Below, piece after piece: positions 1 through 6,039 of a stretch of DNA of 8,441 bases. Source of the DNA: CAYWLI01 sp964519535 (GTDB taxonomy: Bacteria > Desulfobacterota > B13-G15 > RBG-16-54-18). Made by a program: the position numbers and the translations under genes. Each line of letters opens with the position of its first letter. The stretch's first letter is position 1. The notes beneath the pieces were generated by a model. The model worked only from the letters and a program-made list of their open reading frames with translations. It ran no database searches and was not told the DNA's origin. The DNA is taken from positions 1-8,441 of the forward strand of contig CAZFIR010000042.1 of NCBI GenBank assembly GCA_964519535.1. Direction: 5' to 3'.

Positions 1-435
1 CTCAAGTTTTTGTAACTTAATAATGGCCTCTTCTTTATCAATTAGGTTTTTTTCGAATGTCCTTATTAAAATGGCAATAGCCGTTGTAAAATCTATCTTC
101 AGCATCTTGCACGCCCTTATCGCATTTCTGTCATCGGTGGCGACTATGGGGGCCTTTTCCTGCAATGCAAGGGATACGGCCTCCGCTTCTCCCCCATTTA
201 TATGAAAATCATCCATCAGTCTCTTTACTATTTTACTGTCCTTAACTTTTCGGACACGTATTGTATTCCTGTTTAATAAGTTTTCGATAAGAGGGGTCTC
301 TTCCGCCTCTTTACGACAGGCTTCTTCTTTGACGCCTAAAGGGATTACGACTCCCTCTGGGAAATTCAAAGCGAATGTTTCCAGTATTTCAATCTTTGCA
401 AGCAAAATGAGCGTCGAGGCATCAAAAATGATCAC
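1..435 (-). CDS. PIN-domain protein (probable RNase, toxin-type), partial
   Basis: This is an open frame of 145 codons from a GTG at 435-433 to the window edge, with no stop, so the C-terminus is missing, probably by only a few residues since stand-alone PIN proteins are usually about 130-160 aa. The start MIIFDASTLILLAKIEILE is typical of PIN-domain proteins (DUF3368/VapC-like). Candidate metal-binding acidic residues are D5 in FDAS, E37/E38, E83 in NGGEAEA, and D101/D102 in VATDDRNA. PIN proteins are Mg-dependent ribonucleases, often the toxin of a toxin-antitoxin pair. The domain begins right at the GTG, which supports that start; no Shine-Dalgarno precedes it, and a promoter predicts transcription starting at the GTG itself. 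No antitoxin is visible: the upstream neighbour is the divergent hicBA pair, so any partner must lie downstream, off the left edge. Family assignment is good; toxin activity is inferred. Confidence 0.82.
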   Translation of the reverse strand, partial: MIIFDASTLILLAKIEILETFALNFPEGVVIPLGVKEEACRKEAEETPLIENLLNRNTIRVRKVKDSKIVKRLMDDFHINGGEAEAVSLALQEKAPIVATDDRNAIRACKMLKIDFTTAIAILIRTFEKNLIDKEEAIIKLQKLE

Positions 436-471
436 ATGACAATTGTATGACAAGTGACTTACATTTGTCAA
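435..471 (-). promoter_or_regulatory. sigma70-type promoter for the PIN gene, predicted leaderless
   Basis: On the minus strand there is a perfect -35 TTGACA (466-471), an 18-base spacer and a -10 TACAAT (442-447). Seven bases downstream of the -10 is position 435, the G of the GTG start codon, so the transcript is predicted to have essentially no 5' leader. This agrees with the lack of any Shine-Dalgarno site. The elements are seen directly; promoter activity and the start point are inferred. Confidence 0.65.
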
Positions 472-504
472 GAGGTTTTAAGGTATGCCATTCTGTGGTT
501 GTCA
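437..504. repeat. four TGACAA/TTGTCA copies in the PIN-hicB divergent gap
   Basis: TGACAA occurs at 437-442 and 448-453 (11 bases apart, about one helical turn). Its reverse complement TTGTCA occurs at 465-470 and 499-504. The inner pair forms an inverted repeat with an 11-base spacer (448-470) lying inside the PIN promoter. The fourth copy is the -35 of the hicB promoter, and the copy at 465-470 overlaps the PIN -35, so part of the similarity may simply reflect -35 sequence. It could be an operator shared by the two divergent units; no regulator is identified. Confidence 0.4.
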
Positions 505-534
505 ATGCTCTCTATTTGATGTATGATTTGTTTG
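499..534 (+). promoter_or_regulatory. sigma70-type promoter for hicBA
   Basis: A -35 TTGTCA (499-504, 5 of 6 consensus), a 17-base spacer and a -10 TATGAT (522-527, 5 of 6) predict a transcription start near 534. That is the first base of the hicB Shine-Dalgarno, giving a leader of only about 11 bases before the ATG at 545. Elements are seen directly; activity is inferred. Confidence 0.62.
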
Positions 535-538
535 GAGG
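534..538 (+). promoter_or_regulatory. hicB ribosome binding site that decides the start
   Basis: GGAGG lies 6 bases before the ATG at 545, an ideal spacing. Another in-frame ATG at 539 directly abuts the GGAGG and is too close to be used efficiently, so the protein is taken to begin MANEYTIH rather than MRMANEYT. Confidence 0.75.
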
Positions 539-544
539 ATGCGT

Positions 545-787
545 ATGGCAAATGAATATACCATTCATCTCAATATCGAATCGTTGCCGGAAGGGCAGTA
601 TTTAGCTACCTCAGAAGATGTTCCCGGACTCGTAGCTCAGGGCCGAACTGTTGCGGAAACTATTGAAATCGCTCAAGATGTCGCTCGTAAGCTTATTGAC
701 TCGCTTATCGAACGCGGCGATCCCTTGCCCCCTCGACTTCGCAAGGTTGCCAAGCGGATTGAGATAGATGTAGCAGTCGGCTTCTGA
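545..787 (+). CDS. hicB: HicB-family antitoxin (short form)
   Basis: This 80-residue protein has the HicB partial RNase H-like fold pattern: an N-terminal beta strand (EYTIHLNIE), the turn LPEGQYLATSEDVPGLVAQGRT around residues 14-35 matching the family's G-x-Y-x-A-x-x-x-D-x-P-G-x-x-x-x-G-x-T pattern, then a helix (AETIEIAQDVARKLIDSLIERG) ending in the typical G-D-P-L-P. HicB neutralises the HicA mRNA interferase by direct binding. No room remains for the C-terminal helix-turn-helix or ribbon-helix-helix domain carried by longer HicB proteins, so operon autorepression, if any, must work differently. It overlaps hicA by one base (TGATG), implying translational coupling. The ATG at 545 is chosen over that at 539 on Shine-Dalgarno spacing. 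The family is secure; the role follows from the pairing. Confidence 0.9.
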   Translation: MANEYTIHLNIESLPEGQYLATSEDVPGLVAQGRTVAETIEIAQDVARKLIDSLIERGDPLPPRLRKVAKRIEIDVAVGF

Positions 788-1008
788 TGGGTAGATTAGC
801 CGGGTTCAAGTACAGAGAGGTAATAAGTCGGCTCAAGGCCCTGGGCTTCGAATTCGATAGATATGCAAAAGGGAGCCATGAAATTTGGTGGAATCCTGAG
901 ACAAGGAAACGGACCACCATCCCGAACCATCCAGGTGATATTTCAGAAGGAACCCTCAAGGCAATCTTAAAAGTGGCGGGCATTTCTCCTGAAGAATTCT
1001 TGGAATAG
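787..1008 (+). CDS. hicA: HicA-family mRNA interferase toxin
   Basis: This 73-residue protein is the usual HicA size and has a dsRBD-like fold pattern: FKYREVISRLKALGFEF (helix and turn), KGSHEIWWNPETRKRTTIPNH (the conserved G-S-H with probable catalytic His31, followed by strands), and DISEGTLKAILKVAGISPEEFLE (C-terminal helices). HicA toxins cleave mRNA to arrest growth and are held inactive by HicB. Its ATG shares one base with the hicB stop and has no strong Shine-Dalgarno of its own, so it probably depends on translation of hicB, which keeps antitoxin in excess. The order is antitoxin first, opposite to the classic hicA-hicB arrangement but common in this subfamily. No truncation is seen and the His is intact, so the toxin is likely functional. 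Confidence 0.92.
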   Translation: MGRLAGFKYREVISRLKALGFEFDRYAKGSHEIWWNPETRKRTTIPNHPGDISEGTLKAILKVAGISPEEFLE

Positions 1009-1043
1009 TTGCAATAGATAATTTTTCGGTTATTTATGGGGTT

Positions 1044-1058
1044 TGCTTAATTTAAGCA
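1044..1058. terminator. short palindrome between convergent hicA and malQ, possible weak terminator
   Basis: TGCTTAA-T-TTAAGCA is a perfect 7-base inverted repeat around a single T, able to fold as a 6-bp stem with a 3-base loop. It lies in the 76-base gap between the convergent ends of hicA and malQ, where a bidirectional terminator is expected. The stem is AT-rich and neither side has a clear U-tract, so it would be a poor intrinsic terminator. No better candidate is visible in the gap. Confidence 0.25.
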
Positions 1059-1084
1059 GAGTCTTATCTTTACCAATCATCTAG

Positions 1085-2581
1085 TTAGCTCCTTCCATAT
1101 TTCTCTGTCATTGCTCGTAGTTTTTCAGTAACTTCGGGTGTGAGTTGCCCCGACGCAAGCTGCCACTCCCAGTTGCCCTCACCAGTGGCTGGGAGGTTCA
1201 TTCGGGCCTCTTCTCCGAGGTCGAGGATGTCCTGCATGGGGATGATGGCCAGCTTCGCCTTGGATTCCATGGCGAGGCGGATGAGCTCCCAGGGGACTGT
1301 CTGAGCCGATGTTTTATGTCCCAGGTAGCGGAACAGCCTCTTTTTGTCTGCCGGTTTTGCCTCCCGCTCAAACCACCCCCTGACCGTATTGTTGTCGTGC
1401 GTGCCGGTGTAGACTACTGCATTTTTTTCATAGTTATGCGGCAAATAGGGGTGCTTGGGGTTGTCCTCACCAAAGGCGAAGAGGAGGACCTTCATGCCGG
1501 GGAGCTCGAAGTGGCGCATGACCTCCCTCACGTCCGGCGTGATGACGCCGAGGTCCTCGGCAATGACGGGAAGTATGGGGAACTGCGCGCGCAGGGCGTC
1601 AAAAAAATCATAGACAGGCGCCTCGACCCACTGGCCATGAATGGCCGTTTCCTCGCCTGCCGGGACCTCCCAGTAGGCGACCAATCCCCGAAAGTGATCG
1701 ATGCGCACCACGTCAAAGAGGTTCAACGTATGCCCCATCCTTTGTATCCACCAGTCGAACTTTCTTTCCTTCAGCACATCCCATCGGTACACCGGGTTGC
1801 CCCAGAGCTGGCCGGTTGCGCTGAAGTAGTCAGGGGGCACTCCTGCAACGGCCTCAGGTTGTCGTTCGGCGTCCAGCTTGAATATCTCAGGATGGGTCCA
1901 GACATCCACGCTGTCGTAATCCACGTAAATAGGGATATCACCGATGATCTGGACGCCCTTTTCGTTGCAGTACCCTTTGAGTGCGACCCACTGGCGGGAA
2001 AAGAGGTATTGGAGGAACTTCTCCCGCTCGATGCCCTCGTGGAGTTCCTTTTTCAATGCTTGCAATGCCTCAGGTTTTCTATCGCGCACTTCAGGGGGCC
2101 ATTCACTCCAGGCCTGTCCTTGAAAGTGTCCCTTGAGTGCGACAAAGAGGGCGAAGTCCTCGAGCCAGGAGGCGTTTTTGGAGCAGAATCGTTCGTATTC
2201 ATCACGATCTTTGGTCTTTGCGAAATGCCCATAGGCAATGTTAAAGAGTTTTTCTTTGTAAGGGACGACGATTTCGTAATCGACCCGTCCCTTTGGTCCA
2301 TTGGGCACGGGTTCGCAATCTGCCGTGGTGAGGAAGCCGTCCTGAATCAGGAGCTCTGGGCTGATGAGGAGGGGATTGCTTGCAAAGGCGGCAATACTAT
2401 GGTAGGGAGAATTGCTATAGATGCGCTCCGTAGGATTTAACGGGAGGATCTGCCAGAAGCCCTGTTTGCCCTTAGCGAGAAAATCAGCAAACCGGTATGC
2501 CTCCGGTCCCATGTCCCCGATACCAAAAGGGGAGGGGAGGGATGTGATATGCAGGAGTATGCCGCTTGCGCGTTTATTCAT
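1085..2581 (-). CDS. malQ: 4-alpha-glucanotransferase (amylomaltase, GH77)
   Basis: This 498-residue protein is full length for bacterial MalQ. It cleaves an alpha-1,4-glucan and moves the released dextrin to another glucan or glucose (disproportionation) in the cytoplasm, working in maltodextrin and glycogen metabolism. It begins with the family pattern SGILLHITSLPSPFGIGDMG, followed by FWQILPLNP and SNSPY. The catalytic residues are present: nucleophile D295 in VRIDHFRGL, acid/base E342 in AEDLG, and transition-state-stabilising D396 in GTHDNNT, close to the positions known for Thermus amylomaltase (293, 340, 395). It is the last gene of the minus-strand run. The upstream GH57 gene stops 11 bases before its ATG, and the AGGAG at 2590-2594 overlaps that stop, so the two are co-transcribed and probably translationally coupled. 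No export signal is seen. Highly confident in family and function. Confidence 0.97.
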   Translation of the reverse strand: MNKRASGILLHITSLPSPFGIGDMGPEAYRFADFLAKGKQGFWQILPLNPTERIYSNSPYHSIAAFASNPLLISPELLIQDGFLTTADCEPVPNGPKGRVDYEIVVPYKEKLFNIAYGHFAKTKDRDEYERFCSKNASWLEDFALFVALKGHFQGQAWSEWPPEVRDRKPEALQALKKELHEGIEREKFLQYLFSRQWVALKGYCNEKGVQIIGDIPIYVDYDSVDVWTHPEIFKLDAERQPEAVAGVPPDYFSATGQLWGNPVYRWDVLKERKFDWWIQRMGHTLNLFDVVRIDHFRGLVAYWEVPAGEETAIHGQWVEAPVYDFFDALRAQFPILPVIAEDLGVITPDVREVMRHFELPGMKVLLFAFGEDNPKHPYLPHNYEKNAVVYTGTHDNNTVRGWFEREAKPADKKRLFRYLGHKTSAQTVPWELIRLAMESKAKLAIIPMQDILDLGEEARMNLPATGEGNWEWQLASGQLTPEVTEKLRAMTEKYGRS

Positions 2582-2589
2582 TATGTTTT

Positions 2590-2594
2590 CTCCT
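2590..2594 (-). promoter_or_regulatory. malQ ribosome binding site overlapping the upstream stop
   Basis: On the minus strand AGGAG overlaps the TAG stop of the GH57 gene and sits 8 bases before the malQ ATG. This fixes the malQ start and points to coupling of termination and re-initiation. Confidence 0.65.
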
Positions 2595-5016
2595 ACTCAA
2601 TGCGGACGTAGAGCTTTTCCCCGAGGTTCCTGAAGTGTTCGAGCCATTCTCTGGGCTCCTCATCACCTTGTTTAGCCTTTCCTTTAAATTCGGTATAGAC
2701 GCCTTGCGATATTTCATAAAAGCAGTTCTGGATCTTCCAGAGGTTTACCTGAAAGGGGAGAGAGCTTACGAGGTTTACCGCGCTCTCTAAATTTTTGAGT
2801 AAGAGCAGTTCCGAAGGCTTGTTGAGAAAGAGTGCGGCCATGTGTTCAAGGTTTTTCCTGAAGGCATACTCGAGGATATGTGAGTCTAACGTGATGCCTT
2901 CCCCCATGGCTTCTTCTAAAAGATCCTCTATCGAGTCAGGATCGAATTCCTTATCTTCAAAGGCACGACGGAGACCGGCATTCAGTACCACCTCTGCAGC
3001 CGCGTATAAGGCCTTGGGTGCAGGCGTGCCCAGTTCTTTGAGAAAACGCATCATCGGGGCGTTGTACTCGTAAACCTGTCGGTAAGCGGCCTCTGCTTCT
3101 TGCAGGGTCGATCCCATGATCGTATTTAAGATCTTGCGCTGTTCATCGCGAAAGAGCGACCTCAGTGAGTAGGAAGAAGAAGCGAAGTGCTTGTCCATAA
3201 ATCGAAGTACCGCTGAAAAATCGCCACTTTCAAATAGTTCAGAAGCCCCCTGTACCATGGTCTGGTAGTTTTCTTCCCCCGGGTAATCACCCACACCGCA
3301 GTTCATGTTGTGGTCACCCCAGTGCAAAACGCCGTAACTGAGATCAGCTGATTCTCGTGTTATCTCGGAGGTCACCTGTGCCCGTCCCGCCACGAACTTC
3401 GCCCTGCCGGCCTCGGAGCTTTGGTATGCCTTTTTATCAATCGAATAGCAATAGACCGAACTCTGTGCAGGATATTCTTCAAAGACCGAACAGAGGGCAT
3501 AGTGGGCGCACACATCCTTCAGATCGAGCATGGCCTGTTTGACGAATTTCTCGTAGATGCGGCGGCCATCCCCCTGCTTTTTGATGTTGCTCTTTGCCAA
3601 TTCCAGGCGTTCAAGAAATTGTCCTTCTATATGGTCGCCGAAGATCTCTCGCGCAAGCTGCGCAGCGCGACCGGCATACTGCATGACCTGCACTGTTTCT
3701 ATGCCCGATAGGTCGTCGAAGAACCAACCGCAGCTGACGTACATGAGCATGGCATATCGTTGCAGTTCCAGGAGTTTCAGGGTGATGATTTTCTCTGTGT
3801 CATTCAGCGCTCGAACAGCATGTTCGTTGAAAAAGGCTTCTACATTTTTGGGCGAACGATTGAGAATAACCTGAATGTAGGCATCGCGTGCTGCCCACGG
3901 ATCCTTTATGTAGGCCTGTGCCTTTTTTTCATAGACTGGCGCCAGGGTATCTCGCAACCGATCCAGGGCCTCCCGCAATGGCGCTCGCCAGGCTTGATGC
4001 CATTCGTGGTGTTTCCCCGTATTGCACCCACAATCACTGCGCCACCGCTCTACGCCATGGGCACAGCTCCATGAGGTATTTTCGAAGATCTCTATCTCGT
4101 AGGTAGGAGGATGTTGTGTTAGGTATTCGCCGTAGTTGGTGAGTTGGGTATGGTCATCGGCGTCAATGGAGTGCAGGGCGTAGGCCAGGGCCATGTCCCC
4201 GAAGCGGTGATGATGGCCATAGGACTCTCCATCGGTAGCGATGTGGACAAGCTGGGGTTCTTTCCGGTTGTCGAGAACACTAAGCAGTCTCGAGGCGAAA
4301 TTCTCACCACTGTTTAAGAGGTCGCCAAAGGCAATATCCCGTGAGATGGGACCATTATAGCAGAAGAGAGTAATGGTTTTTCCCGACGGAAGGCTACACA
4401 GGTACGGCATGGTGGAATCGATCTGTTCAGCACTGACATCCTCCCACCTTTTCTCACCGATTCTTCGTACCCGCCGGGCTTGATGCGGTGCTATAATCGT
4501 AAAGGTTATTCCGTGATCAGCCAGTATATCCAGCGTCTCAAGATCCACAGCAGTTTCTGGAAGCCACATCCCTTCAGGATTTCTCCCATAGCGATATTCA
4601 AAATCTCTTATGCCCCAGATTACCTGCGTGCGCTTATCCCTGCTGTTCGCGAGGGGCATGATCATGTGGTTGTAGACCTGCGCCATGGCAGATCCGTGCC
4701 CGGAAAACCTTTTCTGACTTTCCCGGTCGGCCTCAATGATAGCGTGGTAGATCTCTGGCGACTTTCTCTCCAGCCAGATGAGCAGCGTCGGACCGAAATC
4801 GAAACTGATCTTTGTATAGTTGTTTACCATCTGAACGATGCGATCCTGTTTGTCCAAAATGCGAGAGGTCGCATTGGGTGCGTAGCATTCAGCGGTGATT
4901 TTTTCGTTCCAGTCGTGGTACGGATAGACTTCATCCTGGGGCTCAATGGCTTCCAGCCATGGGTTTTCACGGGGGGGTTGGTAGAAATGACCATGGATGC
5001 ATATGTAGCGTTTCAT
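2593..5016 (-). CDS. GH57 family protein with DUF3536-like C-terminal half
   Basis: This 807-residue cytoplasmic-type protein has no signal peptide. The N-terminal half is a GH57 (beta/alpha)7-barrel: HGHFYQPPRE at 8-17 (family H-x-H/Q-P motif), WLPETAVD at 151-158 with E154 as candidate nucleophile, and HIATDGESYGHHH at 258-270 with D262 as candidate acid/base. Residues from about 318 on include a Cys/His cluster (WSCAHGVERW, then SDCGC, then HH), followed by a long, mostly helical region ending in YVRIE that fits DUF3536. GH57 members include alpha-amylases, 4-alpha-glucanotransferases and branching enzymes acting on alpha-glucans; the DUF3536 branch has no activity I can name. Placement directly before malQ and after a sugar-phosphoglycerate phosphatase points to glucan or glycoside processing. 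A weak AGAGG at 5029-5033 lies 12 bases before the ATG. Family call is firm, exact reaction unknown. Confidence 0.9.
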   Translation of the reverse strand: MKRYICIHGHFYQPPRENPWLEAIEPQDEVYPYHDWNEKITAECYAPNATSRILDKQDRIVQMVNNYTKISFDFGPTLLIWLERKSPEIYHAIIEADRESQKRFSGHGSAMAQVYNHMIMPLANSRDKRTQVIWGIRDFEYRYGRNPEGMWLPETAVDLETLDILADHGITFTIIAPHQARRVRRIGEKRWEDVSAEQIDSTMPYLCSLPSGKTITLFCYNGPISRDIAFGDLLNSGENFASRLLSVLDNRKEPQLVHIATDGESYGHHHRFGDMALAYALHSIDADDHTQLTNYGEYLTQHPPTYEIEIFENTSWSCAHGVERWRSDCGCNTGKHHEWHQAWRAPLREALDRLRDTLAPVYEKKAQAYIKDPWAARDAYIQVILNRSPKNVEAFFNEHAVRALNDTEKIITLKLLELQRYAMLMYVSCGWFFDDLSGIETVQVMQYAGRAAQLAREIFGDHIEGQFLERLELAKSNIKKQGDGRRIYEKFVKQAMLDLKDVCAHYALCSVFEEYPAQSSVYCYSIDKKAYQSSEAGRAKFVAGRAQVTSEITRESADLSYGVLHWGDHNMNCGVGDYPGEENYQTMVQGASELFESGDFSAVLRFMDKHFASSSYSLRSLFRDEQRKILNTIMGSTLQEAEAAYRQVYEYNAPMMRFLKELGTPAPKALYAAAEVVLNAGLRRAFEDKEFDPDSIEDLLEEAMGEGITLDSHILEYAFRKNLEHMAALFLNKPSELLLLKNLESAVNLVSSLPFQVNLWKIQNCFYEISQGVYTEFKGKAKQGDEEPREWLEHFRNLGEKLYVRIE

Positions 5017-5056
5017 GATTTCTGTATACCTCTACCACTGAGTCTGATCTTGAATG

Positions 5057-5896
5057 TCATGGCTGTGCTTTATTTTGTCGAATGAAGTTGATGACGGCCT
5101 GCCTCCACCCCTCGGGGCCGATACCGTCGGCCTTGATAAGATTTGACAACATGATTCTGGGATCATGCTCCCCCCGGTGATTGCGAACAAGGATGGGGTA
5201 ATCGACATGCTCCAACATAGGAAAATCGTTGGGGCTGTCACCGAGGGCTAAGGTGGTGATCTCGCCAAACTTCTTCCGATAGAGTTGCGTGAGGATCTCC
5301 ACGGCCTTGCCCTTATCATTATTCCCCGTTAAATGCAATAAGCGACCGCCTGCTATACAGTGAAGACCCTTCTCTGTTATGGCACCCAGCAGTGGTTCGA
5401 ACCTTGTCCCTCCTCCGGAAAACACAAAGGGTTCGTCAAATTCGCGCGCCTTGGCCAGAGCGGCCTCCTCTATGCTCAGCTCGGTGATCTGTGCTACCTC
5501 TGCGACATCCATGTCTCCGAACCCCGTGACCGCAAAACCATCTCTTCGGAGTTCCTCCAGTGCTCGCCGTAAGGACGCATACGGAGTTCCCAGAATAAGG
5601 ACAATATACGCCTCGGTCTGCTCTGTCCTCTGCGCAACAGCGTTCAGGTCTCTATCGGAAAAGTAAGCGTGGGGAATAAAGATACCCCCTCCGTTTTCGG
5701 AAACAAAGGGGTGGAAGTTATTGATTCGGTTCTTCCATTGTACTATTTCGGCCCTGGTCTTGCTTGAACAGATTATTAAAGATATGTTTTTCTCTTTAAT
5801 GAGCTCAAGGGCTGGCAGGGCCGCTGCAAAGGAATAGGTGTGATAATCGAGGAAGGTTCCATCCAGGTCGGTGAATATGATAAGTTGAGACTTCAT
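5057..5896 (-). CDS. mpgP: HAD phosphatase, mannosyl-/glucosyl-3-phosphoglycerate phosphatase family
   Basis: This 279-residue HAD-superfamily protein (Cof-type, subclass IIB) has all four motifs: I, FTDLDGTFLD with nucleophile D10 and acid/base D12; II, S44 in IICSSKTR; III, K195; IV, LGDSPNDFPML with metal ligands D220 and D224. The stretch GGRLLHLTGNNDKGKAVE (183-200) is characteristic of mannosyl-3-phosphoglycerate phosphatases, which dephosphorylate mannosyl-3-phosphoglycerate to mannosylglycerate and often accept the glucosyl analogue. The GT81-like transferases encoded divergently are the expected suppliers of its substrate; whether this is the mannosyl or glucosyl compound, or a disaccharide derivative, cannot be read from sequence. 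It is first in the mpgP-GH57-malQ run, with 40 bases to the next gene. An AGGAG at 5908-5912 lies 11 bases before its ATG, and a promoter is visible upstream. A phosphatase in the related sucrose- or trehalose-phosphate groups is a less likely alternative. Confidence 0.87.
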   Translation of the reverse strand: MKSQLIIFTDLDGTFLDYHTYSFAAALPALELIKEKNISLIICSSKTRAEIVQWKNRINNFHPFVSENGGGIFIPHAYFSDRDLNAVAQRTEQTEAYIVLILGTPYASLRRALEELRRDGFAVTGFGDMDVAEVAQITELSIEEAALAKAREFDEPFVFSGGGTRFEPLLGAITEKGLHCIAGGRLLHLTGNNDKGKAVEILTQLYRKKFGEITTLALGDSPNDFPMLEHVDYPILVRNHRGEHDPRIMLSNLIKADGIGPEGWRQAVINFIRQNKAQP

Positions 5897-5928
5897 CGCA
5901 CCACCATCTCCTGATAGGCATTCAACCC

Positions 5929-5964
5929 TTGACTCAGGTGTGTTTATATTCTAGACTGTAGGAG
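5929..5964 (+). promoter_or_regulatory. promoter for the glycosyltransferase pair
   Basis: TTGACT (5929-5934, 5 of 6), a 17-base spacer and TAGACT (5952-5957, 4 of 6) predict a start near 5964 and a leader of about 76 bases to the ATG at 6040. The -10 overlaps that of the opposing promoter. Activity is inferred. Confidence 0.5.
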
Positions 5965-5976
5965 AGTTGATCGCAA
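5941..5976 (-). promoter_or_regulatory. promoter for the mpgP-GH57-malQ operon
   Basis: On the minus strand TTGCGA (5971-5976, 4 of 6), a 17-base spacer and TAGAAT (5948-5953, 5 of 6) predict a start near 5941, about 45 bases before the mpgP ATG. The -10 shares bases 5952-5953 with the forward promoter's -10. Activity is inferred. Confidence 0.5.
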
Positions 5977-5981
5977 GTCTA
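5952..5981. repeat. inverted repeat TAGACT-N18-AGTCTA in the divergent promoter
   Basis: A perfect 6-base inverted repeat spans the forward -10 (left arm) and the start region, with the right arm touching the reverse -35. It is well placed to be an operator that affects both directions, but 6-base arms at free spacing arise by chance fairly often in a gap of this size, and no regulator gene is present in the window. Confidence 0.3.
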
Positions 5982-6039
5982 ATCCAAAAAATACAACGAA
6001 ATTGAAAGGACTTAGTTACATTTTCTCCCATTTTTAGTT

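Noticed and set aside
23..205. Plus-strand 60-codon frame with hydrophobic start, superficially like a small membrane protein
   Set aside because: It is antisense to the PIN-domain frame, which is open for its whole visible length and has conserved acidic residues.
705..983. Minus-strand frame of 92 codons opposite hicB-hicA
   Set aside because: It runs antisense to two well-recognised small genes with coupled starts and has no family features of its own.
1145..2440. Plus-strand open frame of 431 codons antisense to malQ
   Set aside because: It lies wholly within malQ, which has all catalytic residues of GH77. The translated antisense product shows no recognisable domain and the frame is open because of malQ codon usage.
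4480..5085. Plus-strand open frame of 201 codons antisense to the GH57 gene
   Set aside because: It overlaps the conserved N-terminal GH57 motifs on the other strand and its product shows no domain, so it is a shadow frame.
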